This document shows positions 42,182-50,290 of a stretch of 64,000 nt of DNA, piece after piece (position 1 is the stretch's first letter; every line of letters begins with the position of its first letter). The position numbers and the translations under genes were made by a program. This DNA is from an uncultured Clostridia bacterium (GTDB lineage: Bacteria; Bacillota; Clostridia; Christensenellales; Borkfalkiaceae). The stretch spans positions 124,001-188,000 of the forward strand of contig CAMWME010000002.1 of the NCBI GenBank assembly GCA_947175325.1, read 5' to 3'. The notes beneath the pieces were generated by a model. That model was not told the origin of the DNA and did not search any database. It saw nothing but the letters and a program-made list of their open reading frames with translations.

Positions 42182-42652
42182 ATGGCAGAACTTATCGTTA
42201 TGACGAAAAAAAATTACGAGGATTTGAAGAAGGAGCTTGACTATCTCGTTAAAGTCAAACGCCCCGAAATAATCGAGCGTATTGCCGAGGCTCGCAGCCA
42301 CGGCGACTTGTCCGAAAACGCGGAATACGACGCGGCGCGTGAAGAACAGCGCTCAAACGAGGGCAAAATTGCCGAAATCGAGTACAAAATCAAGAATGCG
42401 GACATTCGTGAAGAAAATACGGACACGAGCTATATCCATTTGGGCAGCGTGGTTACCGTGTACGACGAGGATATGGAAGAGGAGCAGACCTTCACTATAA
42501 CTTCCGTAACCGAAGTTGACGTTATGGCTAATAAAATTTCGGTTGATTCGCCCGTCGGCGCCGCGCTTTTGAGGAAAAAAGTCGGGGACAAAGCGGCTGT
42601 TAAGTGCCCCGACGGCAGTGAATACGTACTTAAAATTCTTTCGATAAGGTAA
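42182..42652 (+). CDS. greA: Transcription elongation factor GreA
   Basis: A 156-residue factor that enters the RNA polymerase secondary channel to stimulate cleavage of backtracked RNA. The coiled-coil N terminus shows KNYEDLKKELDYLVKVKRPE and ARSHGDLSENAEYDAAREEQ, including the acidic tip. The C-terminal FKBP-like domain has SPVGAALLRKKVGDKAAV. Normal length. It is followed five bases later by lysS, an arrangement common in Gram-positives, and preceded by an attenuator-like hairpin. Confidence 0.97.
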   Translation: MAELIVMTKKNYEDLKKELDYLVKVKRPEIIERIAEARSHGDLSENAEYDAAREEQRSNEGKIAEIEYKIKNADIREENTDTSYIHLGSVVTVYDEDMEEEQTFTITSVTEVDVMANKISVDSPVGAALLRKKVGDKAAVKCPDGSEYVLKILSIR

Positions 42653-42657
42653 AAATT

Positions 42658-44199
42658 ATGGCAGAAAATACACAAAACGTTAAAAATCAGGCTAACGCGC
42701 AACCTTTGACCGAGGAGGAAGAAGCGCTTGCGCTTGCCGAACAAGCGCGTATCCGCCGTGAAAAGCTTACTAAGCTTTGCGAGGACGGCAAAAATCCTTT
42801 CGTAAAGGTTAAGTACGCGACCACGGCAGAGTCCGAGCAAATAAAGAATGACTTTGACGCACTTGAAGGTAAAGAGGTTTCCATTGCGGGAAGATTGATG
42901 TCCCGCCGTATTATGGGCAAGGCTTCCTTTGCACATATTCAAGACGACAAGGGGCTGTTGCAAATTTACGTAAAGCGCGACGACGTGGGCGAGGACGACT
43001 ACGCTTCCTTCAAAAAGGACTACGACTTGGGCGACATCGTCGGCGTTAAGGGCTACGTTTTCAAGACGCAGACGGGCGAGGTTTCCGTGCACTGCTCGCA
43101 TATTGAAATGCTTTCAAAGTGCCTTCTTCCCTTGCCCGAAAAACAGCACGGCTTGAAGGATACCGACATAAGGTACAGAAGGCGCGAGCTGGATTTAATA
43201 GTAAACCCCGAAGTTAAAAGCACCTTCGTCAAGCGTTCGAAAATCATTTCCGCCATCCGCGACTATCTTGACGGCTGCGGATTTTTGGAGGTTGATACCC
43301 CCGTTTTAAACACCCTTGAAATTGGTGCGGCGGCAAGACCTTTCAAGACGAAACACAACGCGCTTGACATTGATATGTACCTTCGAATTGAGACCGAATT
43401 ATACCTTAAACGGCTCATAGTAGGGGGTCTAAACCGAGTTTACGAGGTTGGGCGCATATTCCGCAACGAGGGAATGGACGCCTTCCACAACCCCGAATTC
43501 ACCACGGTTGAGTGCTATGCAGCGTACCTTGATTACTTCGATATGATGGACCTCGTAGAGGATATGTACGCCACCATTGCAAAGAAGGCTTGCGGCACTA
43601 CTGACGTAACTTACCAAGGTACGGAAATTCACCTTGGCGGCAAGTGGGCGCGCATGACTATGAAAGAGGCGGTGAAGAAATACTCCGGCGCAGATTACGA
43701 CGAGTGGGCTACGGATGCGGACGCGCGCGCTTGTGCAAAGAAGCTCGGCGTTACCGTTGAGGAAGGCGAAAGAGCGACCAAGGGCCACGTGCTAATCGCG
43801 CTGTTCGATAACTTCGTTGAGGACAAGCTTATTCAGCCCACGTTTATTTACGACTACCCCGTGGAGAATTCTCCCTTGGCAAAACGCAAGGAGGACGACC
43901 CCGCGTTCACGCAGAGGTTTGAGTACTTTATCTGCTCGCACGAGTTCGGCAATGCGTTTTCCGAATTGAATGACCCCATAGACCAAAAGCAGAGGTTCGT
44001 AAAGCAAGTTGAAGAAAAGCGGGCACAAGAGCCTAACTGCAACGCGCAGATTGACGAGGACTTCGTAACCGCTTTGGAGTACGGTTTGCCCCCTACGGGC
44101 GGCCTCGGCTTCGGTGTTGACCGTTTGGTTATGCTTTTGACCGACAGCGCGACTATAAGGGACGTATTATTATTCCCCACGATGAAGCCTAAAAAATAA
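42658..44199 (+). CDS. lysS: Lysyl-tRNA synthetase, class II
   Basis: A 513-residue class IIb enzyme. It has the OB-fold anticodon domain (EVSIAGRLMSRRIMGKASFA), motif 2 (VYEVGRIFRNEGMDAFHNPEF) and motif 3 (TGGLGFGVDRLVMLLTD). An acidic, Glu/Ala-rich N-terminal helix precedes it. It charges tRNA-Lys with lysine. Co-transcribed with greA. Confidence 0.96.
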   Translation: MAENTQNVKNQANAQPLTEEEEALALAEQARIRREKLTKLCEDGKNPFVKVKYATTAESEQIKNDFDALEGKEVSIAGRLMSRRIMGKASFAHIQDDKGLLQIYVKRDDVGEDDYASFKKDYDLGDIVGVKGYVFKTQTGEVSVHCSHIEMLSKCLLPLPEKQHGLKDTDIRYRRRELDLIVNPEVKSTFVKRSKIISAIRDYLDGCGFLEVDTPVLNTLEIGAAARPFKTKHNALDIDMYLRIETELYLKRLIVGGLNRVYEVGRIFRNEGMDAFHNPEFTTVECYAAYLDYFDMMDLVEDMYATIAKKACGTTDVTYQGTEIHLGGKWARMTMKEAVKKYSGADYDEWATDADARACAKKLGVTVEEGERATKGHVLIALFDNFVEDKLIQPTFIYDYPVENSPLAKRKEDDPAFTQRFEYFICSHEFGNAFSELNDPIDQKQRFVKQVEEKRAQEPNCNAQIDEDFVTALEYGLPPTGGLGFGVDRLVMLLTDSATIRDVLLFPTMKPKK

Positions 44200-44231
44200 A
44201 AGCACAAAAATACATTTGGAGAAGAACCACG

Positions 44232-45572
44232 ATGTATAAATATCTTATTTATTCACAATTGAAATCGTATGCAAGGGCGGACAAGTCTTTTCATATGCCC
44301 GGGCACAAGGCAAGGGGGGACTTCAAATCGAAATTCCCCATCGCGCCCTTCGATATAACCGAGCTTTCGTATTCGGATAATCTTTTATGCCCTACGGGCA
44401 TAATTGCGAAAGCGCAAAACGACCTTGCAGAAATATTGGGCGCAAAGAAAAGCTTCATTTTAACCGACGGTTCTTCCTCGGGCGTGCTTGCAATGATGTA
44501 CGCAATTTCAAAGTTCGGCACAAAAGTTATAGTGCCGCGCAACTGCCACGTAAGCGTTTGGAACGCGTGCAAGCTTTTCAACCTCGAGCCCGTAATAGTT
44601 CAAGGCCCTAACGAAGAGGGCTTGCTTATGCCGCCTTCGCCTTCGCTTATCGAAAAGCTGGTTTCCAACGACAGAACGATAAGCGGCATGATAGTGACTT
44701 CCCCCGACTACTTCGGCAATATCGCGCCGTTAAAAGAGTACTCTAAGATTTTGAAAAAGTACGGGCGCTACCTTTTAGTTGACGGTGCACACGGCGCGCA
44801 CCTTGCCTTTGAGGAGGCGAAGAAGGGGCACGCGGGTTGCTTTGCCGACCTTTGGGTTGACGGCGCGCACAAGAGCTTGCCCGCATTGACGCAAGGCGCG
44901 GTAGTATCGGGAAACAACGATAAGCTTCTTCCTCTTTTAGAGGAAGGTCTGACGTATTTCAGAACGACTTCGCCCAGCTATCCTATTATGGCTTCGGTGG
45001 AGTATGCCTTCAAATACATTGCAAACAACCCCAAGCTTATTGACAGCGCGAAGGCTGCGGTGGCTGCATTCAGAGAAAAGTGCCCCTTAAAGCTGTATCC
45101 TTCCGAGGACTGGACGAAGGTTGCGGTTGATATGGAGGAGCTGGGCGTTTCTTCATACACGGCGGCAAGCATACTTGAAAAGCGCGGAATTTACAGCGAG
45201 CTTGCAGACGGCAAGTATCTTCTTTTCTATCTTTCGCCAATGACGGTTGCAACCGATTTAAGCAACCTTTTAACCGCGTTTACGACTATGGTCAACGACA
45301 AGCGTTTGAAGAAAAATTTCGTTGCCCGTCCGCCTATGCCCGTGACGGCAAGAACTTACAGCTTCCAATACGCGTTAAAGCAGAAAAAAGAGCTGATACC
45401 TTTGGTGCAGTCCGTGGGCAGAATGTGCGCGGAGAATGCGGGCGTTACCCCGCCGTGCATACCTATTATCGCCGCGGGTGAAATGATAACCGAAGGCGCG
45501 GTTAGGTACCTTCTTTATCAAGGAAGTACCTTCGGACTTGTAAACGATAAGATTTGGGTGGTCAAGAAATGA
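44232..45572 (+). CDS. PLP-dependent Orn/Lys/Arg decarboxylase-family protein
   Basis: A 446-residue enzyme of the Gram-positive Orn/Lys/Arg decarboxylase family. It has HMPGHKARGDF near the start, FILTDGSSSGVLAMMYA, and the PLP-lysine region DLWVDGAHKSLPALTQGA. A short C-terminal domain follows. It should decarboxylate a basic amino acid to a polyamine precursor. The tmk-proximal position, immediately before tmk and holB with ATGA coupling, is the same as in Bacillus and many Clostridia. Which amino acid it uses cannot be told from sequence. Confidence 0.9.
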   Translation: MYKYLIYSQLKSYARADKSFHMPGHKARGDFKSKFPIAPFDITELSYSDNLLCPTGIIAKAQNDLAEILGAKKSFILTDGSSSGVLAMMYAISKFGTKVIVPRNCHVSVWNACKLFNLEPVIVQGPNEEGLLMPPSPSLIEKLVSNDRTISGMIVTSPDYFGNIAPLKEYSKILKKYGRYLLVDGAHGAHLAFEEAKKGHAGCFADLWVDGAHKSLPALTQGAVVSGNNDKLLPLLEEGLTYFRTTSPSYPIMASVEYAFKYIANNPKLIDSAKAAVAAFREKCPLKLYPSEDWTKVAVDMEELGVSSYTAASILEKRGIYSELADGKYLLFYLSPMTVATDLSNLLTAFTTMVNDKRLKKNFVARPPMPVTARTYSFQYALKQKKELIPLVQSVGRMCAENAGVTPPCIPIIAAGEMITEGAVRYLLYQGSTFGLVNDKIWVVKK

Positions 45573-46192
45573 GAGGGAAGTTCATTACTTTCGAGGGATG
45601 TGAAGGCTCGGGCAAAAGCACCCAATTAAAGCTTCTTTCGGAATATTTAACGTCGACGGGGGTAGACTTTATTTTAACGAGGGAACCCGGCGGAAGTGGC
45701 ATTTCGGAAGATATACGCAAGATTATTTTAAACGGCAAGAACACCGCCATGTGCGACGAGTGCGAGGCGCTTTTATACGCGGCGGCAAGAATACAGCATT
45801 TGCGTGAAGTTATTGCTCCCGCATTAGAGGCGGGCAAGCTCGTCGTTTGCGACAGATACGTGTATTCTTCGCTTGCCTATCAAGGGCACGCAAGGGGGCT
45901 TGGCGAGGAGTTTGTCGAGCAGATAAACGCCGCCGCTTTAAGCGATTACCCCCCGGATATGACCGTTTTTCTCGATATTTCTCCCGTGGAAGCCTTCAAA
46001 AGGAAGCACGGCGCGGACAAAAACGACAGAATAGAGCAGATGGGGCTTGAATTCCACGAAAAGGTTTACGCGGGATACAAGGCGCTTTTAGCGAAACACC
46101 CCGACATATGTGCTGTTTACTGCGGTGGTGACAAGTACGAAACGGCTGAAAACATCAAAAAATTATTAAGGGAAAAACATATTATAAAGTAA
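45569..46192 (+). CDS. tmk: Thymidylate kinase
   Basis: About 207 residues starting MRGKFITFEG, its ATG overlapping the decarboxylase stop. Walker A GCEGSGKST, DRYVYSSLAYQGHARG (the DRY motif) and a LID region mark a dTMP kinase making dTDP. This is the housekeeping enzyme, distinct from the AT-rich kinase at the window's left end. A copy of the recurring C-rich motif lies inside, encoding DICAVY. Confidence 0.95.
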   Translation: MRGKFITFEGCEGSGKSTQLKLLSEYLTSTGVDFILTREPGGSGISEDIRKIILNGKNTAMCDECEALLYAAARIQHLREVIAPALEAGKLVVCDRYVYSSLAYQGHARGLGEEFVEQINAAALSDYPPDMTVFLDISPVEAFKRKHGADKNDRIEQMGLEFHEKVYAGYKALLAKHPDICAVYCGGDKYETAENIKKLLREKHIIK

Positions 46193-46194
46193 CC

Positions 46195-47109
46195 GTGGAA
46201 AGTCTTTTAAAGGGTACAACCGCATATAAAATTTTATCGGGCGATAGAAAGTCCAAGCGACTTTCGCACGCATATATGCTTGACTTTCCCGACGTTAAGA
46301 ACATGCGCGCGGCGCTAAAAATCTTCGCGCTGGAATTTTTCGGCACGGACGCGGGCACTACCCTTGGCGCAAGAATTTTGAACGGAAGCTATTCCGACTT
46401 TAAGATGTACCCGCAAGAGGGGGCTAAGCTTGACGCTGCCGCAATAGGCGAAATTTTGGAGGACAGCGTTTTGCGACCCGTTGAAGGGACGAAGAAGCTT
46501 TACGCGATAAGCGGCTTTGAAAACGCTTCCGCGCTTTTACAGAACAAGCTTTTAAAGACTTTGGAAGAACCCGTTGAGCGCATTCATTTTTTGCTGGGCG
46601 CGTCGTCGCTTGCGCCCGTTTTGGATACGGTCAAATCGCGTGTAAAAATCCTTACCGTGGCACCGTTTACCGAGGCGCAGATTTATTCGGCTTTGGAGCG
46701 CGCGGGGCATAAGGAGATTAATGCGGCGGCGGCAAAAAGCTCTGGCGGGATTTTGGGCGCTGCCGAAAACATGGCAAACGGCGGGTGGTTTGAAGAAGTT
46801 TTATCCGCGGCGGAGGAAGTCTGTACGACCGTGCGCGTAGGCGATATCGGCGCGGTCTCGGCTAAGTACGGCGATACCAAGTACAAAACCGAGCTTTTAT
46901 GCGAGATGCAAAGGCTTTACTTTTCCGCACTGTCCGGCGAGGGCAAGACCGCAAAGGTTTTACAGCCCGCCGCAATTATTTTCGCACTTGAAAAGTTGAA
47001 CGGGGCGTTTGCCGACTTAAAGTTCAACGCAAACTTTCAAGGGCTTTTATACGACTTTTTACTTAAAGTCGCTAAGGAGAACGCAAAATGGCAACGATTA
47101 CAGCAGTAG
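46195..47109 (+). CDS. holB: DNA polymerase III delta' subunit with degenerate P-loop
   Basis: A 304-residue clamp-loader subunit judged by position (tmk-holB-ricT) and by the segment LLQNKLLKTLEEPVERIHFLL, a strong clamp-loader signature. The usual GPxGxGKT loop after SHAYML is missing (DFPDVKNMRAALK instead), the zinc-binding cysteines are absent, and the arginine-finger region reads SRVK instead of SRC. Delta' need not hydrolyse ATP, so it can still act as a stator. The start is a GTG three bases after tmk; the end overlaps ricT by 22 bases. Confidence 0.8.
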   Translation: MESLLKGTTAYKILSGDRKSKRLSHAYMLDFPDVKNMRAALKIFALEFFGTDAGTTLGARILNGSYSDFKMYPQEGAKLDAAAIGEILEDSVLRPVEGTKKLYAISGFENASALLQNKLLKTLEEPVERIHFLLGASSLAPVLDTVKSRVKILTVAPFTEAQIYSALERAGHKEINAAAAKSSGGILGAAENMANGGWFEEVLSAAEEVCTTVRVGDIGAVSAKYGDTKYKTELLCEMQRLYFSALSGEGKTAKVLQPAAIIFALEKLNGAFADLKFNANFQGLLYDFLLKVAKENAKWQRLQQ

Positions 47110-48206
47110 TTTTCAAGGAGGGCGGCAAAACCTATTATTTTGCACCCAGAGAAAACGAAGAATATAAAGTCGGCTCGGGGGTAGTCGTGGAAACTTCCCG
47201 CGGGATAGAGTACGCCACGGTGGTTACGCCGCGTGCGGAGGTTGACGACGAAAAGCTCGTACTGCCCTTAAAACCTATCGTGAGGGCGGCTACGGCCAAG
47301 GACGAGGAAACGCATAGGAAGAACACGGAAAGGCGCGCTGACGCCATGAAAACCGTGAAAGAGAAGATTGAAAAGCACAACCTTGAAATGAAATTAATCG
47401 ACTGCGAGTTCGCTTTTGACGGCTCGAAGGCGGTTTTCTACTATTCTGCGCCCCAACGCGTGGACTTTAGAGATTTGGTTAAAGAGCTTTCTTCTTGCTT
47501 CCATATGAGAATCGAGCTTCGTCAAGTCGGAATACGCGACGAAATCAAGCTAATCGGCGGAATTTCGCCGTGCGGAAGGGAATGCTGCTGTTCAAGCTGT
47601 ATGCCCGACGTGAAGAAGGTGTCCATAAAAATGGCGAAAACGCAAGGGCTGTCCTTAAATCCTCAGAAAATTTCGGGGCTTTGCGGCAGACTGATGTGCT
47701 GTTTAAGCTACGAAAACGATTATTACGCTGAAACTTGCAAGCAAATGCCCAAAATAGGCACGGAATTGAACACACCCGACGGCAAGGGCGTCGTCGTTAA
47801 CGTGAATATGCTTAAAATGCTCGTCCGCGTAAGGATAGAGGATAAGGCGAAGGACAGCGTAACCTATAAAGATTATTCGGTTGACGACTTAAAATACGGG
47901 CACGCAGAAAGACGCGGCGCAGACCTTGAACCCGAAAGCGACAACGGCGTAAAAGAAGTTATTGCGGAAAAGGTAAAAGAGGACGCACCCGCACAAAACG
48001 GCGGCGAAAATAGGCAGAATAGGAACCGTAAACGCAAAAAGAAGAACAAAAACGGCAATAAGCCGAACGGTGCGCCGCCCGCCGGACAAGGCAACGCGCA
48101 AGGCAATAAGCAAGGAGAAAAGCCCAACCAGCCCGAAAATAACGGTCAAAACGGCGGAAAGAAAAAGAAGAATAAATTCAGAAATTTTCAAAATAAAAAC
48201 GCTTGA
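47088..48206 (+). CDS. ricT: PSP1-domain regulatory protein RicT (YaaT)
   Basis: A 372-residue protein with the PSP1 domain (VGSGVVVETSRGIEYATVV, later FDFRDLV-like VDFRDLVKELSS) and the cysteine cluster CGRECCCSSC plus CGRLMCCLSYEN, which in Bacillus RicT binds an iron-sulphur cluster in the RicAFT complex. That complex affects RNase Y, sporulation and competence. The last ~90 residues are an Asn/Gln/Gly/Lys-rich, probably disordered tail not needed for the fold. Its start overlaps holB. Confidence 0.93.
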   Translation: MATITAVVFKEGGKTYYFAPRENEEYKVGSGVVVETSRGIEYATVVTPRAEVDDEKLVLPLKPIVRAATAKDEETHRKNTERRADAMKTVKEKIEKHNLEMKLIDCEFAFDGSKAVFYYSAPQRVDFRDLVKELSSCFHMRIELRQVGIRDEIKLIGGISPCGRECCCSSCMPDVKKVSIKMAKTQGLSLNPQKISGLCGRLMCCLSYENDYYAETCKQMPKIGTELNTPDGKGVVVNVNMLKMLVRVRIEDKAKDSVTYKDYSVDDLKYGHAERRGADLEPESDNGVKEVIAEKVKEDAPAQNGGENRQNRNRKRKKKNKNGNKPNGAPPAGQGNAQGNKQGEKPNQPENNGQNGGKKKKNKFRNFQNKNA

Positions 48207-48231
48207 CGCGAAAAAAAGTACAAGTAACCCC

Positions 48232-48260
48232 TTTACACTTGAAAAAATTTGTGATACAAT
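48232..48260 (+). promoter_or_regulatory. Promoter of the ferredoxin gene
   Basis: TTTACA, 17-base spacer, TACAAT, followed by GGAGG eight bases before the ATG. Confidence 0.7.
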
Positions 48261-48292
48261 ACGGGTACTAACATAAAAATTGGAGGAAATTT

Positions 48293-48463
48293 ATGGCACA
48301 CTCTATTTCTGACGAGTGCGTAAGCTGCGGCGCTTGCGCTGGTACTTGCCCCGTTGAGGCTATTTCGGAGGGTCCCGATAAATACGTTGTAGACCCCGAC
48401 GTTTGCATCGATTGCGGTGCTTGCGAGGACGTTTGCCCCACCGGTGCGATTAAAGCTGAGTAA
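48293..48463 (+). CDS. Ferredoxin, 2[4Fe-4S]
   Basis: A 56-residue clostridial-type ferredoxin: MAHSISDECVSCGACAG at the start, then CPVEAIS, CIDCGACEDVCPTGAI. Two CxxCxxCxxxCP motifs give two four-iron clusters. It is a low-potential electron carrier of an anaerobe. It has its own promoter and terminator, as expected for an abundant protein. Confidence 0.95.
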   Translation: MAHSISDECVSCGACAGTCPVEAISEGPDKYVVDPDVCIDCGACEDVCPTGAIKAE

Positions 48464-48478
48464 GTCAAAGTATAAGAA

Positions 48479-48510
48479 GAAAGCGGGTGCTTTGCTACCC
48501 GCTTTTTTCA
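48479..48510 (+). terminator. Terminator of the ferredoxin gene
   Basis: AAAGCGGGT, loop GCTTTGCT, ACCCGCTTTTTT. Confidence 0.9.
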
Positions 48511-48525
48511 TTAAACCGTAAAACT

Positions 48526-49203
48526 ATGCAATTCCTTAAAGAAAACGAAGTTTTAGAAGAATTTTTTGAAGATAAAAAGATAATACAGAATACGCAGTTG
48601 TACCGCTTTACTTCTGACAGTATTCTGCTTTCTAAGTTTGCGCGCTTTAAGTTCGGGGACAAGGTTGCCGATTTCTGCTCCGGAAGCGGCGTGGTGGGTT
48701 TTCACTTCTTATGCTTAAATCCTAAAACGGAAAGCCTTACGCTGTTCGAGATGCAAGAGGCGCTTGCAGATATGTCCCGCCGCACGGCGGAGCTGAACGG
48801 GTTTGACTGTGAAGTGGTCTGCACTCGCTTACAAGATATCGGGCGGGAGTACGACGATAAATTTTCGCTGATTCTCTGCAACCCGCCTTACGAAAAGAGC
48901 GGCTTCGAAAACGAGGTTTACGAGCGCGCGATTTGCAGAAAGGAAATTACGCTTACCTTAAAAGAGATTGTGGAGGCGGCTTTCCGCAAGCTGAAATTCG
49001 GCGGAAGGCTTGCAATAATCAACCGTGCCGATAGGGCGGCTGAGCTTATCTATCTTTTGAAGGCGCGGGGATTAGAGCCCAAGAGGGTGCAGTTCGTAGC
49101 GGGCACGCCCGCCGCAAAGCCTTATCTTATAATGGTGGAGGCGGTCAAGGGCGGCAAAGAGGGCGTTGAAGTTTTGCCCATATTTATTAACGATAAAAAT
49201 TAA
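48526..49203 (+). CDS. TrmN6-like methyltransferase (tRNA1-Val adenine-N6 type)
   Basis: About 225 residues from the ATG in MQFLKENEVLEEFF. The N terminus contains YRFTSDSILLSKFA, the SAM motif VADFCSGSGVVGFHFL and the catalytic NPPY, the combination of the YfiC/TrmN6 family that modifies tRNA or related RNA at adenine. In Gram-positives it usually precedes rsmI, as it does here two genes away. No clear ribosome binding site is visible and the start follows the ferredoxin terminator by about 15 bases. Confidence 0.85.
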   Translation: MQFLKENEVLEEFFEDKKIIQNTQLYRFTSDSILLSKFARFKFGDKVADFCSGSGVVGFHFLCLNPKTESLTLFEMQEALADMSRRTAELNGFDCEVVCTRLQDIGREYDDKFSLILCNPPYEKSGFENEVYERAICRKEITLTLKEIVEAAFRKLKFGGRLAIINRADRAAELIYLLKARGLEPKRVQFVAGTPAAKPYLIMVEAVKGGKEGVEVLPIFINDKN

Positions 49204-49215
49204 AAAGGTGATTTT

Positions 49216-50277
49216 ATGAATGATATAGAGCTGATTGAAAAGCTTAGTAATTGCTGCGGGGCTTCGGGCTTCGAGGACGAGGTTTTAAAGGTTGCAAGAG
49301 AATACCTTGAAGGGGTTGCGACTTTCGAAGAGGACAGCATGCGTAACCTCTATATTTACCCCAAATACAACAAGGGTAACCGCCCCTATATTTTGCTGGA
49401 CGCGCACTCCGACGAGGTGGGTTTTATGGTGCAGGCAATCAAGCCCGACGGCACCTTAAGGTTTATCCCGATAGGGGGCTGGAACGAGAAATGCTTGCCC
49501 TCGTCAAAAGTGCAAATATACGCGAAAACGGCACATATATTGGGGGTAATCGCGGCGGGGTCGCCTCATTTGATGACGGCGGAACAGAAAAACGCGCCCG
49601 TAAGCTACGATAATTTGGTTATCGATATCGGCGCAACGAGCGCGGAAGAAGCGGCTTCTTTCGGCGTTGAAGTGGGCTTGCCCGTCGTGCCCTTATCGCC
49701 CTTTTATTACGACGAGAAACACGGCGTCTTGCACGGCAAAGCGTTTGACGATAGAATGGGCGTTGCGGCGCTTTTGAAGTGTATTAAGGACTTACAAAAA
49801 TGTAATTTACCGCAAGACGTCGTCGGAGTGATTTCCTCGCAAGAGGAAGTCGGCGAGCGCGGGATAACCGCCGCTATGCACAAGTTAAAACCCACGGCGG
49901 CGATATGCTTCGAGGGCTGCCCCGCCGACGATACGAGCGCGCCTTCCTATATGATTCAAGACGCGCTGAGGGGCGGCGTTATGCTTAGGCATATGGACGC
50001 AACGGTCATCTGCACGCCCCGCTTTACTGAGTTTGCAAGAGAGGTTGCAAAGAAGAAAAATATTAAAGTTCAAATGGCGGTAAGGCGCGGCGGCGGCAAT
50101 AACGGCGCGTACATTATTTCGTCAAACGGCGGCACGCCCGTTATCGTTGCGGGTGTCCCCGTAAGATACATTCACACCTTCAACGGCATAGCTACCAAGT
50201 CGGACTTCGACAGCGTGGTTGCGCTTGGTGAAGAGCTTTGCAAAGCTTTGACGGAAGAAGTCGTTAAAGGGTTTTAG
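49216..50277 (+). CDS. M42-family metallo-aminopeptidase
   Basis: A 353-residue cytosolic aminopeptidase. Metal-site segments DAHSDEVGFM, AFDDRMGVAALL, ISSQEEVGERG and the C-terminal VPVRYIHT are those of the M42 (glutamyl aminopeptidase/FrvX) family. These large self-compartmentalised enzymes trim peptides. AAAGGTG precedes the start. It lies between the methyltransferase gene and an ABC exporter with short gaps. A motif copy (reverse strand) lies within the segment encoding AHILGVI. Confidence 0.92.
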   Translation: MNDIELIEKLSNCCGASGFEDEVLKVAREYLEGVATFEEDSMRNLYIYPKYNKGNRPYILLDAHSDEVGFMVQAIKPDGTLRFIPIGGWNEKCLPSSKVQIYAKTAHILGVIAAGSPHLMTAEQKNAPVSYDNLVIDIGATSAEEAASFGVEVGLPVVPLSPFYYDEKHGVLHGKAFDDRMGVAALLKCIKDLQKCNLPQDVVGVISSQEEVGERGITAAMHKLKPTAAICFEGCPADDTSAPSYMIQDALRGGVMLRHMDATVICTPRFTEFAREVAKKKNIKVQMAVRRGGGNNGAYIISSNGGTPVIVAGVPVRYIHTFNGIATKSDFDSVVALGEELCKALTEEVVKGF

Positions 50278-50290
50278 TTAAAGGACGAAA

